From Pokkaliibacter plantistimulans (lineage in GTDB: Bacteria; Pseudomonadota; Gammaproteobacteria; Pseudomonadales; Balneatricaceae): a DNA stretch of 64,000 nucleotides. The stretch is taken from positions 1 to 64,000 of the forward strand of contig NZ_LAPT01000070.1 of assembly GCF_003194385.1 (NCBI RefSeq), written 5' to 3'. Under the pieces are notes generated by a model. The model was not told the DNA's origin, searched no databases, and was given only the letters and a program-made list of their open reading frames with translations. The position numbers and the translations under genes are program-made. This document shows, one piece after another, positions 53,961-64,000 of this stretch. Each line of letters begins with the position of its first letter. Within the stretch, counting starts at the first letter, position 1.

Positions 53961-54617
53961 ATGTCAGGGACTGCACTGATTCCCAGCTTTTCCGGCGAGC
54001 ATGATGATGCCGTCACCCTTCTCAAGGACGAACTCTCGTTCAAAGGTTTCTTCAGACTGCGTACGCTGACGCTGCGCCATCGCTGCTTCAATGGTGAGTC
54101 CATCACCATCACCCGTGAGCTGTTTGACCGTGGCCGTGCCGTCTGTGTGCTGCTTTATGATCCTGTACGTGACACGGTGGTGCTGATTGAGCAGTTTCGC
54201 ACCGGCGCCTTCATGGGCATCAAAGCCGAGGCCTGGCAGTACGAACTGGTGGCGGGCATGGTGGAGGAGGGCGAATCCGACCGTGAAGTGGCGCGCCGCG
54301 AAGCGGTGGAAGAAGCCGGTGCCGACATCCAGGGCGTGATGCATATGCTGGATTATTTTGTCAGCCCCGGCGGCACCAATGAACGGGTCGGTCTTTATTG
54401 TGCATGGGTGGATAGCCGCGGTATGGGCGGAATCCATGGCTTGCCTGAAGAGGGTGAGGATATTCGTGTGGTGACAGTGCCGCTGGCCGATGCCATCGCC
54501 GCTACCCGCAATGGCCGCATCAATAATGCGGCCACCCTGCTGGGTTTGCAGTGGTTGCAGCTGCATCGTGATGACGTACTGGCACAGTGGCAGCAGCAGG
54601 GACTGCCCATCGCTTAA
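53961..54617 (+). CDS. nudF: ADP-ribose pyrophosphatase
   Basis: Nudix hydrolase of 218 residues that splits ADP-ribose to AMP and ribose-5-phosphate. The Nudix box GMVEEGESDREVARREAVEEAG is complete (GX5EX7REUXEEXGU, near residues 95-117). The family-specific FVSPGGTNERV and INNAATLLGLQWL follow. First gene of the conserved nudF-yqiB-cpdA-yqiA-parE block. Confidence 0.93.
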   Translation: MSGTALIPSFSGEHDDAVTLLKDELSFKGFFRLRTLTLRHRCFNGESITITRELFDRGRAVCVLLYDPVRDTVVLIEQFRTGAFMGIKAEAWQYELVAGMVEEGESDREVARREAVEEAGADIQGVMHMLDYFVSPGGTNERVGLYCAWVDSRGMGGIHGLPEEGEDIRVVTVPLADAIAATRNGRINNAATLLGLQWLQLHRDDVLAQWQQQGLPIA

Positions 54618-54831
54618 CAGGGATAAGTGGCTGGTTAAAAAATAATCAAAAAGACGTCTGCCGGACTATGCCCCTGCGCTGATTTATTGCAGACTGCTGC
54701 TGATGTGGAGATTGCCACGGGTAGCAGGCACATATTCAGATAAGCACCGCGTGATACGTTGAACGCTGTTGAGATTTACGATGGACGAGCCCAATAAGCG
54801 GGGCTTGCCAGGTTGAAGGTCAGGTTGAGTT

Positions 54832-55284
54832 ATGAAGGTAAAACGCAAATACGTTCCAGATCTGGCGCGGATGATGGCTGAAGGTGAAGCCAACTACCGG
54901 CGCCTGCTGAAACTGTTACCCGCACTGGATGCCGGTACGTCCTGCCGTTATGGCTTGCGTTTGCCCGATGGCCAGCTGGGGCAACTGTCACTGCGTGTGG
55001 TGGAAAACTTTGCTTACACCACGGCTCTCGAAGTGGAGCAGAGTCTGGGAGAGTCGCCCTGGCTGAAGACCCCGCTGCTGCATGTTCGTCTGTATCACGA
55101 TGCCCGCATTGCCGAAGTGATCGCCCCGCGTAACCGCATGCTGGAAGGGGTTTACCTGTATCCCAATCCTGCCATGCGCGCCCCTGATGAAAAGGCCCAG
55201 CTCAATACCTTTCTGGCCGAATGGCTGAATCACTGCATTGATTACGGCCTGAGTCAGGAGCCAGTGGAAGTGGTTCGCCTGTAA
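54832..55284 (+). CDS. yqiB: DUF1249-family protein
   Basis: 150-residue cytoplasmic protein of unknown function, always found between nudF and cpdA in this gene block. The family pattern is clear: YVPDLARMMAEGEANYRRLLKLLP near the start and MLEGVYLYPNP in the second half. A gap of 214 bases before it contains no recognisable feature. Confidence 0.9.
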   Translation: MKVKRKYVPDLARMMAEGEANYRRLLKLLPALDAGTSCRYGLRLPDGQLGQLSLRVVENFAYTTALEVEQSLGESPWLKTPLLHVRLYHDARIAEVIAPRNRMLEGVYLYPNPAMRAPDEKAQLNTFLAEWLNHCIDYGLSQEPVEVVRL

Positions 55285-55292
55285 GGGGGCGT

Positions 55293-55417
55293 GGTCACGA
55301 TCTGCTGCGTATAGGGATGCGGCGTGGCAAAGACCTGCGGTATGCCCATCTGCCGCTACTTCCCAGCCCGTTATGCCCTGTGTGGCGCTGGCTCGCGATA
55401 GCGTAAATGCGTTCTGA
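55293..55417. repeat. Diverged copy of the intergenic repeat
   Basis: Begins GGTCACGATCTGCTGCG, matching the left part of the 53673 element, and ends GCTCGCGATAGCGTAAATGCGTTCTGAG, matching its right end. The interior is diverged and lacks the AATGCTCATTTAG core. Confidence 0.5.
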
Positions 55418-55481
55418 GTATGAGCGCCCAGCCCGGCGCTTCCTGCTGAAGCTGATTATCCTTCTGCTGCTACGGTGATTC

Positions 55482-56279
55482 ATGTCCCGCTTTACTGTTC
55501 TGCATCTGACCGATCTGCACCTGACGCGTCATCCTGACGATATGCATCATGGCTTCAACGCCTGGCAGCGCTGGCAGCAGATGATCGAGCACTGCCTACT
55601 TTCTCCTGCGGCGGATCAGCCCCGTCCCGACCTGCTGGTGCTGGGAGGGGATCTGGCGCAACATCCCGAAGCGATCACCTATCAGGCGCTGCGCCAGTGT
55701 CTTGATCAGCTGGATCTGCCCTGGGTCTGTGTGCCCGGTAATCATGATGATGTCAGCCTGATGCGCCAGCTGTGGGGCGACAGTGCCGGTTTGCCCTGTG
55801 CCGATCAGTGGCAGGCCGGGCGCTGGCAGCTACTGCTGTGCGACAGCACGGCGGACGGTGATGGCCGCGGCAGTGGCTCCCTGTCTGCAGCCGCACTGGC
55901 GCGTTTGCAGTACCAGTTGCAGCATCCACAGGCCGAGCATCAACTCGTGGTGCTTCATCACCACCTGCTGCCGGTGAATAGCCCGTGGCAGGATGAGGTG
56001 ATGACAGGTAATGCCGCCGAGGTGCTGGCGTTGCTGGATCAGGCGCCACAACTGCGTGGGGTGCTCTGTGGCCATGTCCATCAGGCCCATCACTGGCGGC
56101 GTGGCCACTGGCAGATGTGGTCAACACCGGCAGTCGCCGCACAGTTTGCCGCCGGGCAGCCAGGCTTCCTGCTGGAGCCGCAACCCGCTTTGCAGGCGCC
56201 GGCCGGGCGCTGGCTTCAGCTGGGTGACGATGGTAGCATGCGCACTTCTACTGTATATGCAATCAGGGGTTCGACATGA
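55482..56279 (+). CDS. cpdA: 3',5'-cyclic-AMP phosphodiesterase
   Basis: 265-residue metallophosphatase that hydrolyses cAMP. Metal-binding motifs are all present: LTDLHL (D-x-H), LVLGGDLAQ (GD), VPGNHDD (GNHD), VLHHHLLPV and LCGHVHQAHH (GHxH). It overlaps yqiA by 4 bases (ATGA), indicating coupled translation. Confidence 0.93.
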   Translation: MSRFTVLHLTDLHLTRHPDDMHHGFNAWQRWQQMIEHCLLSPAADQPRPDLLVLGGDLAQHPEAITYQALRQCLDQLDLPWVCVPGNHDDVSLMRQLWGDSAGLPCADQWQAGRWQLLLCDSTADGDGRGSGSLSAAALARLQYQLQHPQAEHQLVVLHHHLLPVNSPWQDEVMTGNAAEVLALLDQAPQLRGVLCGHVHQAHHWRRGHWQMWSTPAVAAQFAAGQPGFLLEPQPALQAPAGRWLQLGDDGSMRTSTVYAIRGST

Positions 56280-56854
56280 ACGCGACACCGCCCTTCATCT
56301 ACCTGCATGGTTTCAACAGTTCCTCACAGGCGGCCAAGGCCGCGGAGCTGCGTGCCTTTCTGCAGAGTCAGGGGTTGCCCGAACCGCAGGTGCCGCAGCT
56401 CAGCCACTGGCCAGCGGAGGCTATCAGCAGTGCCTGCAACCTGATTGAAGCCTCGCCGCAGGCCCCGGTACTGGTGGGTAGTTCGTTGGGTGGTTTCTAT
56501 GCCACCTGGCTGGCGGCACATTACGGCCTCAAGGCGGTGCTGATCAACCCGGCGGTGCGGGTATGGCGACTGATGGAAGATCGTCTGGGTATCGACATCG
56601 ACAACCCCTATACCGGTGAGCGTTACCAGCTCACCGCTGAACACGTAACACAGCTGCGCGACCTCTATGTGGCGTCGCTGCCACAGCCCCAGCAGTTTCT
56701 GGTGCTGTTGCAAACCGGGGATGAAACCCTGGACTACCGTGAAGCGGCTGAGTATTACCAGCATTGCCAGCTGCGTATTGAAGAAGGCGGCAATCACCGC
56801 TTTGACGGTTTCCTCAGTCATTGTCCGGCACTGCTGGCCTTTGCCCGCAGCTAA
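56276..56854 (+). CDS. yqiA: YqiA-type alpha/beta-hydrolase (esterase)
   Basis: 192-residue small esterase. The nucleophile elbow is GSSLGGFYATWL, with serine in GxSxG form; the N-terminal FIYLHGFNSS gives the oxyanion region and GGNHRF the catalytic histidine. Physiological substrate unknown; the position just before parE is conserved. Confidence 0.92.
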   Translation: MNATPPFIYLHGFNSSSQAAKAAELRAFLQSQGLPEPQVPQLSHWPAEAISSACNLIEASPQAPVLVGSSLGGFYATWLAAHYGLKAVLINPAVRVWRLMEDRLGIDIDNPYTGERYQLTAEHVTQLRDLYVASLPQPQQFLVLLQTGDETLDYREAAEYYQHCQLRIEEGGNHRFDGFLSHCPALLAFARS

Positions 56855-58792
<1,938 letters not shown>

Positions 58793-58820
58793 CCTGACAG
58801 TGAGCAGCAATGCAGTAAAA

Positions 58821-58852
58821 ACAAGAAACCCGGCCTAGGCCGGGTTTCTTGT
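58821..58852. terminator. Bidirectional terminator between parE and the symporter
   Basis: A 32-base perfect palindrome (16+16) centred on CCTAGG, with ACAAGAAACCCGGCC on the left arm. It lies between the convergent parE and symporter genes and carries A-rich and T-rich flanks, so it probably ends both transcripts. Confidence 0.88.
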
Positions 58853-58892
58853 TCATGACGGCGGAGTATTTACCGCTGTCTGTCGATCAGAC

Positions 58893-60296
58893 TCAGGACT
58901 TTTCCCAGATTTTCTGGTCGATTTTGTCAGCCAGTTCGGGGAATCTGGCCGGATCAAACACCGGTGTGCCGGTGCGATTCTGGTTGAAGTAGTCCCTGGT
59001 CAGCTTGATCACCAGCCCTGACAGCAGGGTGATGGCGATCAGGTTGATGGTCGCCATCAGCCCCATGGCTGCGTCGGCGGCATCAAACACGGTGGAGATG
59101 CTCTCATAGGCACCCCAGACCACCATCAGCAGGCCCAGACAGCGCAGAATGGTCAGGCCGACGCGGTTATCCAGCTTGAGATACACCATGGCGTTTTCGG
59201 CGTAGCTGTAGTTACCGATGATGGAGGTGAAGGCAAAGAAGAAGATGGCAATGGCCACGAAGTACTTGCCCGCATCGCCCAGATGCACGCTCATGGCGGC
59301 CTGAGTCAGAGGCATGCCGGTCAGCTCGGAGCCGGGCATCATCACGCCAGACAGCAGAATCATGACGGCTGTGGCAGTACAGATCAGCAGGGTATCAATA
59401 AAGACCCCCAGTGCCTGCACCATACCTTGCGAAGAAGGGTGATGGGGGCTGGGCGTGGCGACAGCGGCGATATTCGGCGCTGAGCCCATTCCTGCTTCGT
59501 TGGAGAACAGACCGCGCTTGATGCCGTTCATCATCGCCCCGGCGATGCCACCTGCCGCAGACTCAATGCCGAACGCACTCTTGACGATCAGGGCCAGTAC
59601 CGCAGGAATGTCGCCCAGATGGGTGGCAATCACATAGACGGCGGTCAGCAGGTAAGCAATGGCCATAAACGGCACGATCAGCTCAGCGCAGCGGGCGATG
59701 GATTTAATTCCGCCAAAGATGACCACACCCGCCAGCACGGCCAGACCGATACCGACTTCCACCTTGGGCAGGCCAAAGGCGCCGTTCATGGCTTCAGCAA
59801 TGGAGTTGGCCTGTACCGCACTGAACACCAGACCGAAGGCGATGATCAGGCAGACGCAGAAGATGCTGCCAGCCCAGGGCGCATTCAGGCCCCTGGCGAT
59901 ATAGAACGCCGGGCCGCCCCGGTAGTCACCGTGTTCATCGCGGACCTTGAACAGCTGCGCCAGCGTACTTTCGGCGTACGCCGTGGCCATGCCGAGCAGG
60001 GCGACGACCCACATCCAGAAGATGGCGCCGGGGCCACCCAGGGCCAGGGCAACGGCGACACCGGCCAGGTTACCGGTGCCCACACGAGAGGCCAGACTGG
60101 TGCAGAGCGCCTGCACGGGAGTGATACCGCTCTGGTCATTCTCGGGTTTGCGGGTGACCGAACGGATGAGTTCAGGAAAGTGGCGAAGCTGCAAAAAGCC
60201 AAGGCGCAGGGTGAAGTAGGCACCGACTGCCAGCAGGCCATAGATCAGGATGTAGCCCCAGAAGATGGTATTGAGAAAGCTGATAATTGCGTCCAT
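58893..60296 (-). CDS. Alanine/glycine:cation symporter (AGCS family)
   Basis: 467-residue inner-membrane sodium- or proton-coupled amino acid carrier with about ten helices. Family motifs include LCTSLASRVGTGNLAGVAVAL and RGLFSNEAGMGSAPNIAA. The start ATG at 60296 has AAGAGGT; a TTG further upstream would swallow that site. The specific amino acid is unknown (alanine or glycine likely). Confidence 0.92.
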   Translation of the reverse strand: MDAIISFLNTIFWGYILIYGLLAVGAYFTLRLGFLQLRHFPELIRSVTRKPENDQSGITPVQALCTSLASRVGTGNLAGVAVALALGGPGAIFWMWVVALLGMATAYAESTLAQLFKVRDEHGDYRGGPAFYIARGLNAPWAGSIFCVCLIIAFGLVFSAVQANSIAEAMNGAFGLPKVEVGIGLAVLAGVVIFGGIKSIARCAELIVPFMAIAYLLTAVYVIATHLGDIPAVLALIVKSAFGIESAAGGIAGAMMNGIKRGLFSNEAGMGSAPNIAAVATPSPHHPSSQGMVQALGVFIDTLLICTATAVMILLSGVMMPGSELTGMPLTQAAMSVHLGDAGKYFVAIAIFFFAFTSIIGNYSYAENAMVYLKLDNRVGLTILRCLGLLMVVWGAYESISTVFDAADAAMGLMATINLIAITLLSGLVIKLTRDYFNQNRTGTPVFDPARFPELADKIDQKIWEKS

Positions 60297-60706
60297 ACGC
60301 TGTACCTCTTGTAGCGCGATCAATCGTGCCGATCACGTAACGGTGCTGGTAATGGGTCGGCTGACGATGGGTAACCGGCGCTGACCCTTAATAGTTGTGG
60401 CGGGCGTTCTTCACTTCACCAGATATGTCCGCAGATCATGACCACCATAGCTGCCCAAAGCGACTTCCTTGCTGCTTCCTCTATGGTCTGTGCTGCTCCT
60501 GTTTGCCCCATTTGAGTGCAAATTGGGCACAAAGTGAAAGGGGCGCATTGTGCGCATTCTTGCTGATGGGAGCAACCCTGAAGTGGGATTGATATAAGGA
60601 TATAGCGTCGGACGTTGTTGCCCGGTAAGGGGAATGACTTTGCAGTTTCTGCCACGAGCCGTACACTCCGTCCCCTTCAGGACGGTGATGTTACAGGGGC
60701 AGGGAA
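60297..60706. other. Gene-free interval before the type VI cargo module
   Basis: No coding region is supported in these 410 bases. They hold the promoter of the symporter on one side and of the cargo module on the other. The sequence from 60530 on is locally A/T-rich (GATTGATATAAGGATATAG at 60588), as promoters often are, but I cannot assign boxes with confidence. Confidence 0.35.
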
Positions 60707-61690
60707 ATGCTACAGCTTACGCCACGATTTCTGCAGCTGGGCCGGATTTCAACCCTCTGGGAGCTGGGAATGCTGGAAATGGCCAGCAAACACATTGTGC
60801 AGCAGCCCTGTGGTGAAGCGTCCTTCCCGCTGCATTGCTGCCCTCAGGTGCACGGGTACAGCAGCGCGCAGCGGCTGTTGTCTCTGGCAGAAGAGCTGGC
60901 CGCGCATTTGCCGCAGGTGCAGCGCCAAGGCGATGCGCCGGTGCTGCTGTATCTGCCTTGCCATCCCTTGCATCCGCATGCCTCGTCGCGCGAGCGTCAG
61001 CAGGCCTATCTGCGTTATCTGGGGTTGAACTGGCTGAGCTATCAGCCACAGGTATTTGTCTATCCTTTTGGACGCATGGCCTGGTGGGCCTCCTGGCCAC
61101 AGCTGCGCGCTTTGCTTAAGCAGCATGAGCGTGTACTGCTGGTTGCGCTGGATAGCCCGGCGCCAACGGTTGCCGAGCAGCGCCAGTCACCCGCCAGCCT
61201 CTACTGTGAAGGTGCCTTGATTATCGAGGTGCAGAAAGCCCGTCGTGGCCTGCAGCCGCATTGGCATAGTCTGAATGCCTTGGGGTATCAGCCAGCCACT
61301 CAGGAATGCGGTAGCGCGATTGGCAATTTACATGACAGCCTTGCCACAATGATTCGCCAGACGGGTGGTCAGCAGATCGAGATGTTTATGCCATCCAGAC
61401 TGCCGGCGTCTGTACCTCAATCGGTACGTCAGGCCTGGAATATCGGCTATCACACACTGTTACCCTTGCTGACTGAGCGCAGTCGATATGCCGATCCCCT
61501 GAGTCAGCTGGGGGAGTGTGGCACGCTGGCACCGCTGGCGGTCTTGCTCTATCTCGTCAGTCAGTGGCAGAACGCCCCCGCCTGCTCTCAGCAGCCCCTG
61601 GCTGTCCAGTTGGATATGACTCAACGGATGGCAACGGAACGCTTGCGTTGGTGTGCGGCAGCCGTATGGGGCTGGCAGAACGATGTATGA
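60707..61690 (+). CDS. Thiolase-fold (beta-ketoacyl-synthase-like) protein of a type VI cargo module
   Basis: 327-residue soluble protein. It resembles degenerate ketosynthases: VLLVALDSPAP fits the strand holding the KS V-x-V-D-S turn, CEGALIIEVQKARRG parallels GEGAAALLLES, and GECGTLAPLAVLLYLVSQW fits the late Gly-rich helix. The expected active-site cysteine and two histidines are not in recognisable places, so it is probably non-catalytic. Such genes sit beside PAAR/DUF4123 effector operons and may act as structural or loading factors. The ribosome site AGGGGCAGGG is strong. PAAR follows after 109 bases. Confidence 0.55.
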   Translation: MLQLTPRFLQLGRISTLWELGMLEMASKHIVQQPCGEASFPLHCCPQVHGYSSAQRLLSLAEELAAHLPQVQRQGDAPVLLYLPCHPLHPHASSRERQQAYLRYLGLNWLSYQPQVFVYPFGRMAWWASWPQLRALLKQHERVLLVALDSPAPTVAEQRQSPASLYCEGALIIEVQKARRGLQPHWHSLNALGYQPATQECGSAIGNLHDSLATMIRQTGGQQIEMFMPSRLPASVPQSVRQAWNIGYHTLLPLLTERSRYADPLSQLGECGTLAPLAVLLYLVSQWQNAPACSQQPLAVQLDMTQRMATERLRWCAAAVWGWQNDV

Positions 61691-61799
61691 GCAACCGTCT
61701 GAGTAACTGTGAGAGTAACAATTGATGGGTTGAAAATTACATGATGAAAAGTAAGATCACTTTCCTATTACATAGGACGGTATCGACAAGGATTTCATC

Positions 61800-62216
61800 A
61801 TGGGTAAACCAGCAGCCACCGTGGGGCATTTTCATACCTGTCCTCAATACGATGGCCGAACACCTCATGTCGGCGGCCCCGTCGTTAATGGCTCTCCCAA
61901 TGTGTTTATCAACGGTATGCCCGCCGCGCGGGTGGGCGATACCCTCATCTGTTGCGGCCCACCCGATACGATTAAAGAGGGCTCTGCCACGGTCTTTATC
62001 AATGGTATGCCTGCGGCAAGGATGGGCGATGGCACCGCTCACAGCGGGGTGATTATCGGCGGTAGTGGCAATGTGCTGATTGGTGACAGCTCCTATTCAG
62101 GTAAAGCAGGCCCCAACCCCTCCCTGAGTGAAAGCCAGGCCATGACGCTGCGCAAACCGGCCCCTTTCTGCGAAGAGTGTGAAAAATGCAAGGATGGTCA
62201 GTGTGCTATTGGATGA
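61800..62216 (+). CDS. PAAR-domain protein of a type VI secretion system
   Basis: 138-residue spike-tip protein. Two PAAR motif repeats are visible: SPNVFINGMPAARVGD and SATVFINGMPAARMGD, with metal-site residues HFHTCP near the start and CCGPP in the middle. After the PAAR cone, a short tail carries CEECEKCKDGQC, four cysteines that could bind zinc or seat the DUF4123 adaptor. Proteins of this sort sharpen the VgrG tip and carry cargo. AAGGA is 8 bases before the ATG. It overlaps the next gene by 14 bases. Confidence 0.9.
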   Translation: MGKPAATVGHFHTCPQYDGRTPHVGGPVVNGSPNVFINGMPAARVGDTLICCGPPDTIKEGSATVFINGMPAARMGDGTAHSGVIIGGSGNVLIGDSSYSGKAGPNPSLSESQAMTLRKPAPFCEECEKCKDGQCAIG

Positions 62217-62976
62217 TCTGGACCGGCCTTTCTACCGCCACACCCCCTATCAACACCTGTATGACTGGCTCAAGGCCCTGCCTGCTGATCTGTCACTTTA
62301 TGCCGTGCTGAGCGGCACCAGTGAGGCCCAGCCTGTCGCGATCTATGAGCGGGAAGACGGCGAGCAGTACCTGCATCCGCTCTATACCCAGGAGGCCTAT
62401 CGCAACTGGCGACAGGTGATGCCTTATCTGGTGCCGTTGTCGCGGACCAGCCCTTTTCTCGATTGGGTGGCCCGCACTGAGGTGCAGGACTGGGGCTGGC
62501 TATGCAGCTCGCCGTTGCCAAGCCGTGAGCTGATCCCCCATCTGGCCGGACTGACGCAGGCACTGACGGAAGAGGGTAAAGCCGTGTTCTTCCGCTACTG
62601 GGATGGCCACTTCTTCCGCATGATCCTGCGCCTGCTGCAACACGACGGGCATTTTCTGCTGCCGCCGGTGGCGCAGTACTGGATCAACAGTACGGTATTT
62701 ACCTTCCAGCCCGACCGCTACCGCCGCCCCCGGCCTTCGCCATGGTGGACCATTCCGGCACAGGTGATGCGGGGCCTTGAGCAGGAAGACCCGGGGCCGG
62801 TGCAGCTCAATGTCATGCAATACCTGCAGGAGCAGCAGGGCTGGCTGTATTGTGCGTTTCCGCTGACGGTGCTGGAGGCCAAGGTGGCGTATTACCTTCG
62901 CCAGTGCCCTCCGGACAACGATGCTGACTGGCTGCTGCACCTGTGCCAGTGGCTGGCCGATGAAACGGTGAGCTGA
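62203..62976 (+). CDS. DUF4123-domain type VI effector adaptor/chaperone (Tap-1/TEC-like)
   Basis: 257-residue protein whose start (LLDDLDRPFYRHTPYQHLYDWL) and later SPFLDWV and FFRYWDGHFFRMIL match the DUF4123 pattern. DUF4123 proteins load a cognate effector onto VgrG or PAAR and are not themselves secreted. I chose GTG at 62203 because AAGGA at 62190 is 8 bases upstream; ATG at 62194 is too near it. It overlaps the PAAR gene and precedes the effector by 52 bases, the standard adaptor position. Confidence 0.85.
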   Translation: MLLDDLDRPFYRHTPYQHLYDWLKALPADLSLYAVLSGTSEAQPVAIYEREDGEQYLHPLYTQEAYRNWRQVMPYLVPLSRTSPFLDWVARTEVQDWGWLCSSPLPSRELIPHLAGLTQALTEEGKAVFFRYWDGHFFRMILRLLQHDGHFLLPPVAQYWINSTVFTFQPDRYRRPRPSPWWTIPAQVMRGLEQEDPGPVQLNVMQYLQEQQGWLYCAFPLTVLEAKVAYYLRQCPPDNDADWLLHLCQWLADETVS

Positions 62977-63028
62977 CCCCGGTCAGACACGCCCGGCCGG
63001 ATGATGTGTCATTACAAGGATGTGAATC

Positions 63029-64000
63029 GTGAGTATTTTTGGAGACAACACAGGCGCAGGGTCTGACCATACCCTGCTTTATCGCCAGCAACAGGCGGCC
63101 CGTCAGCCTGATACCCTGGACGAGTTATTCACTCGGACCATGGACTATTTCAACCACAGCCTCGACCAGTACAAGCACGACTACAACGACTGGTTCTATG
63201 GCATTTTCCTGCGCATGGATCAGGTGATCACTCACCTGGACCGCACCGTCAGCGTCGCCGCTGCCGACAAGGGGCGGGTCAGCGGCGTGGTCAACTGCCC
63301 GCTCAATGGCATCCTGATCGTCTATCACACCTTCCAGTCGGTGAATTTCGTTCCCATCCCTAACTCCCCCTATACCCTTGAGCAGGGCTGGACGGATTCG
63401 CGTCACCGCTTCCACCCTGAAACGGGCGGCATGACCCGTAAGGGCACCACCGACAGTAACGGCAAGCTGGAAGAACATAATCTCAAGCCGGGCAACTACC
63501 GCATCACCTTCTACCCCAATGTCACCGAAGGCGATCTTAAAGCCCTGCTGGCCTCCTATGAAGAAGTGCAGCGGGCCCTGAGCCAATGGCTTAGCCAGCA
63601 ATGGAACGGCAGCCTGAAGGCGGAATGGCAGGTGTTCCTCAACATGAGCGAGGCCCAGCGTCAGGCCTACAGCGATGGGGCGGTACTGCATGGCATGGTC
63701 AGCGCTCTGAAAGGCGTGTGGGACGACATCAACTTCGTCTACGACCTGATCGCTGACCCGGATAAGTACTACCAGAAGCTGAAGTCTACGGTGATTGAGT
63801 ACACCAAAGACGACTTCAAAAAAGTGGCCGAGAATGCCGAAAAAGCCAAAAACTGCCTGATCTTTGTGCAGGATGAAGCCTTTCTGTTTCTCTGTGCCCG
63901 CGCCTTCTCCGCCTGGTTTGATCTGATCCCGCCGCATCAAAAGCAAAAAGCCGTCGGTGAACTGCTGGGCAATATCATCATGGACTTCATCATCGGTGTG
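63029..64000 (+). CDS. Probable type VI secretion cargo effector, N-terminal part (runs off the right edge)
   Basis: The frame is open from GTG 63029 (AAGGA 8 bases upstream) to the window end, at least 324 residues without a stop. Seen in order: a polar helical N terminus; a beta-sandwich-like segment (GRVSGVVNCPLNGILIVYH, then TTDSNGKLEEHNLKPGNYRI, about residues 85-170); a helical part; and ALFLFLCARAFSAWFDLIPP followed by GNIIMDFIIGV, a hydrophobic helix pair of the kind that precedes toxin domains in such effectors. The toxin domain itself would be beyond 64000 and cannot be identified. Position after PAAR and DUF4123 genes indicates cargo. An immunity gene would be expected downstream. 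Confidence 0.75.
   Translation, partial: MSIFGDNTGAGSDHTLLYRQQQAARQPDTLDELFTRTMDYFNHSLDQYKHDYNDWFYGIFLRMDQVITHLDRTVSVAAADKGRVSGVVNCPLNGILIVYHTFQSVNFVPIPNSPYTLEQGWTDSRHRFHPETGGMTRKGTTDSNGKLEEHNLKPGNYRITFYPNVTEGDLKALLASYEEVQRALSQWLSQQWNGSLKAEWQVFLNMSEAQRQAYSDGAVLHGMVSALKGVWDDINFVYDLIADPDKYYQKLKSTVIEYTKDDFKKVAENAEKAKNCLIFVQDEAFLFLCARAFSAWFDLIPPHQKQKAVGELLGNIIMDFIIGV

Noticed and set aside
61741-62052. 103-codon frame on the plus strand in the cargo module
   Set aside because: Out-of-frame shadow of the PAAR gene, whose duplicated PAAR motifs decide the correct frame.

Overview
The window looks like chromosomal DNA of a moderately GC-rich, free-living gammaproteobacterium, most likely from the Oceanospirillales/Pseudomonadales side. 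Two conserved gene orders support this: ilvI-ilvH-ilvC-pssA followed by msrP-msrQ (as in Pseudomonas) and nudF-yqiB-cpdA-yqiA-parE (widespread in gammaproteobacteria). I saw no rRNA or tRNA gene, no CRISPR array, no insertion sequence and no prophage. Species assignment is inference only.

Layout. 0.7-6 kb: branched-chain amino acid synthesis (ilvIHC), an isochorismatase-like hydrolase and phosphatidylserine synthase. 6-16 kb: a large SNF2-type helicase, periplasmic methionine-sulfoxide repair (msrPQ), NAD synthetase and a DASH-type cryptochrome. 15.4-19.3 kb: a tryptophan catabolism operon (kynA-kynB-kynU) divergent from a LysR regulator with a near-perfect palindromic operator. 21-28.7 kb: an unusual vitamin-B6-centred block. 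It holds a six-gene, tightly overlapping operon (AurF-like diiron N-oxygenase, ferredoxin/flavin reductase, class I glutamine amidotransferase, pyridoxal kinase, an 83-residue protein and an ArgD-like aminotransferase), a YggS-type PLP homeostasis protein and a PtsJ-like MocR regulator with its probable operator. 28.7-36.7 kb: small conserved proteins, TapT-like tRNA modification, MalY-like lyase, 3-methyladenine glycosylase, leuA, and a probable cryptic DNA polymerase III psi subunit (holD) with rimI.

36.7-53.7 kb is rich in signalling genes: an LsrB-like binding protein paired with a hybrid histidine kinase, a sensor-less chemoreceptor next to a NIT-like membrane protein, a diguanylate cyclase with three tandem periplasmic binding domains, and an EAL-CBS-GGDEF protein. 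Between them lie a nucleoside hydrolase/monoheme protein pair, a TauE/SafE transporter, an exonuclease and hemG. 54-60.3 kb: nudF-yqiB-cpdA-yqiA-parE and an alanine:sodium symporter. 60.7 kb to the right edge: a type VI secretion cargo module (thiolase-fold-like protein, PAAR tip, DUF4123 adaptor, and a large effector that runs off the window).

The most unusual parts are the PLP/diiron-oxygenase operon, the LsrB-like/hybrid-kinase pair, the type VI cargo module and a family of decayed palindromic intergenic repeats ending in a GAACG-n-GTTCACGATCT-like sequence.
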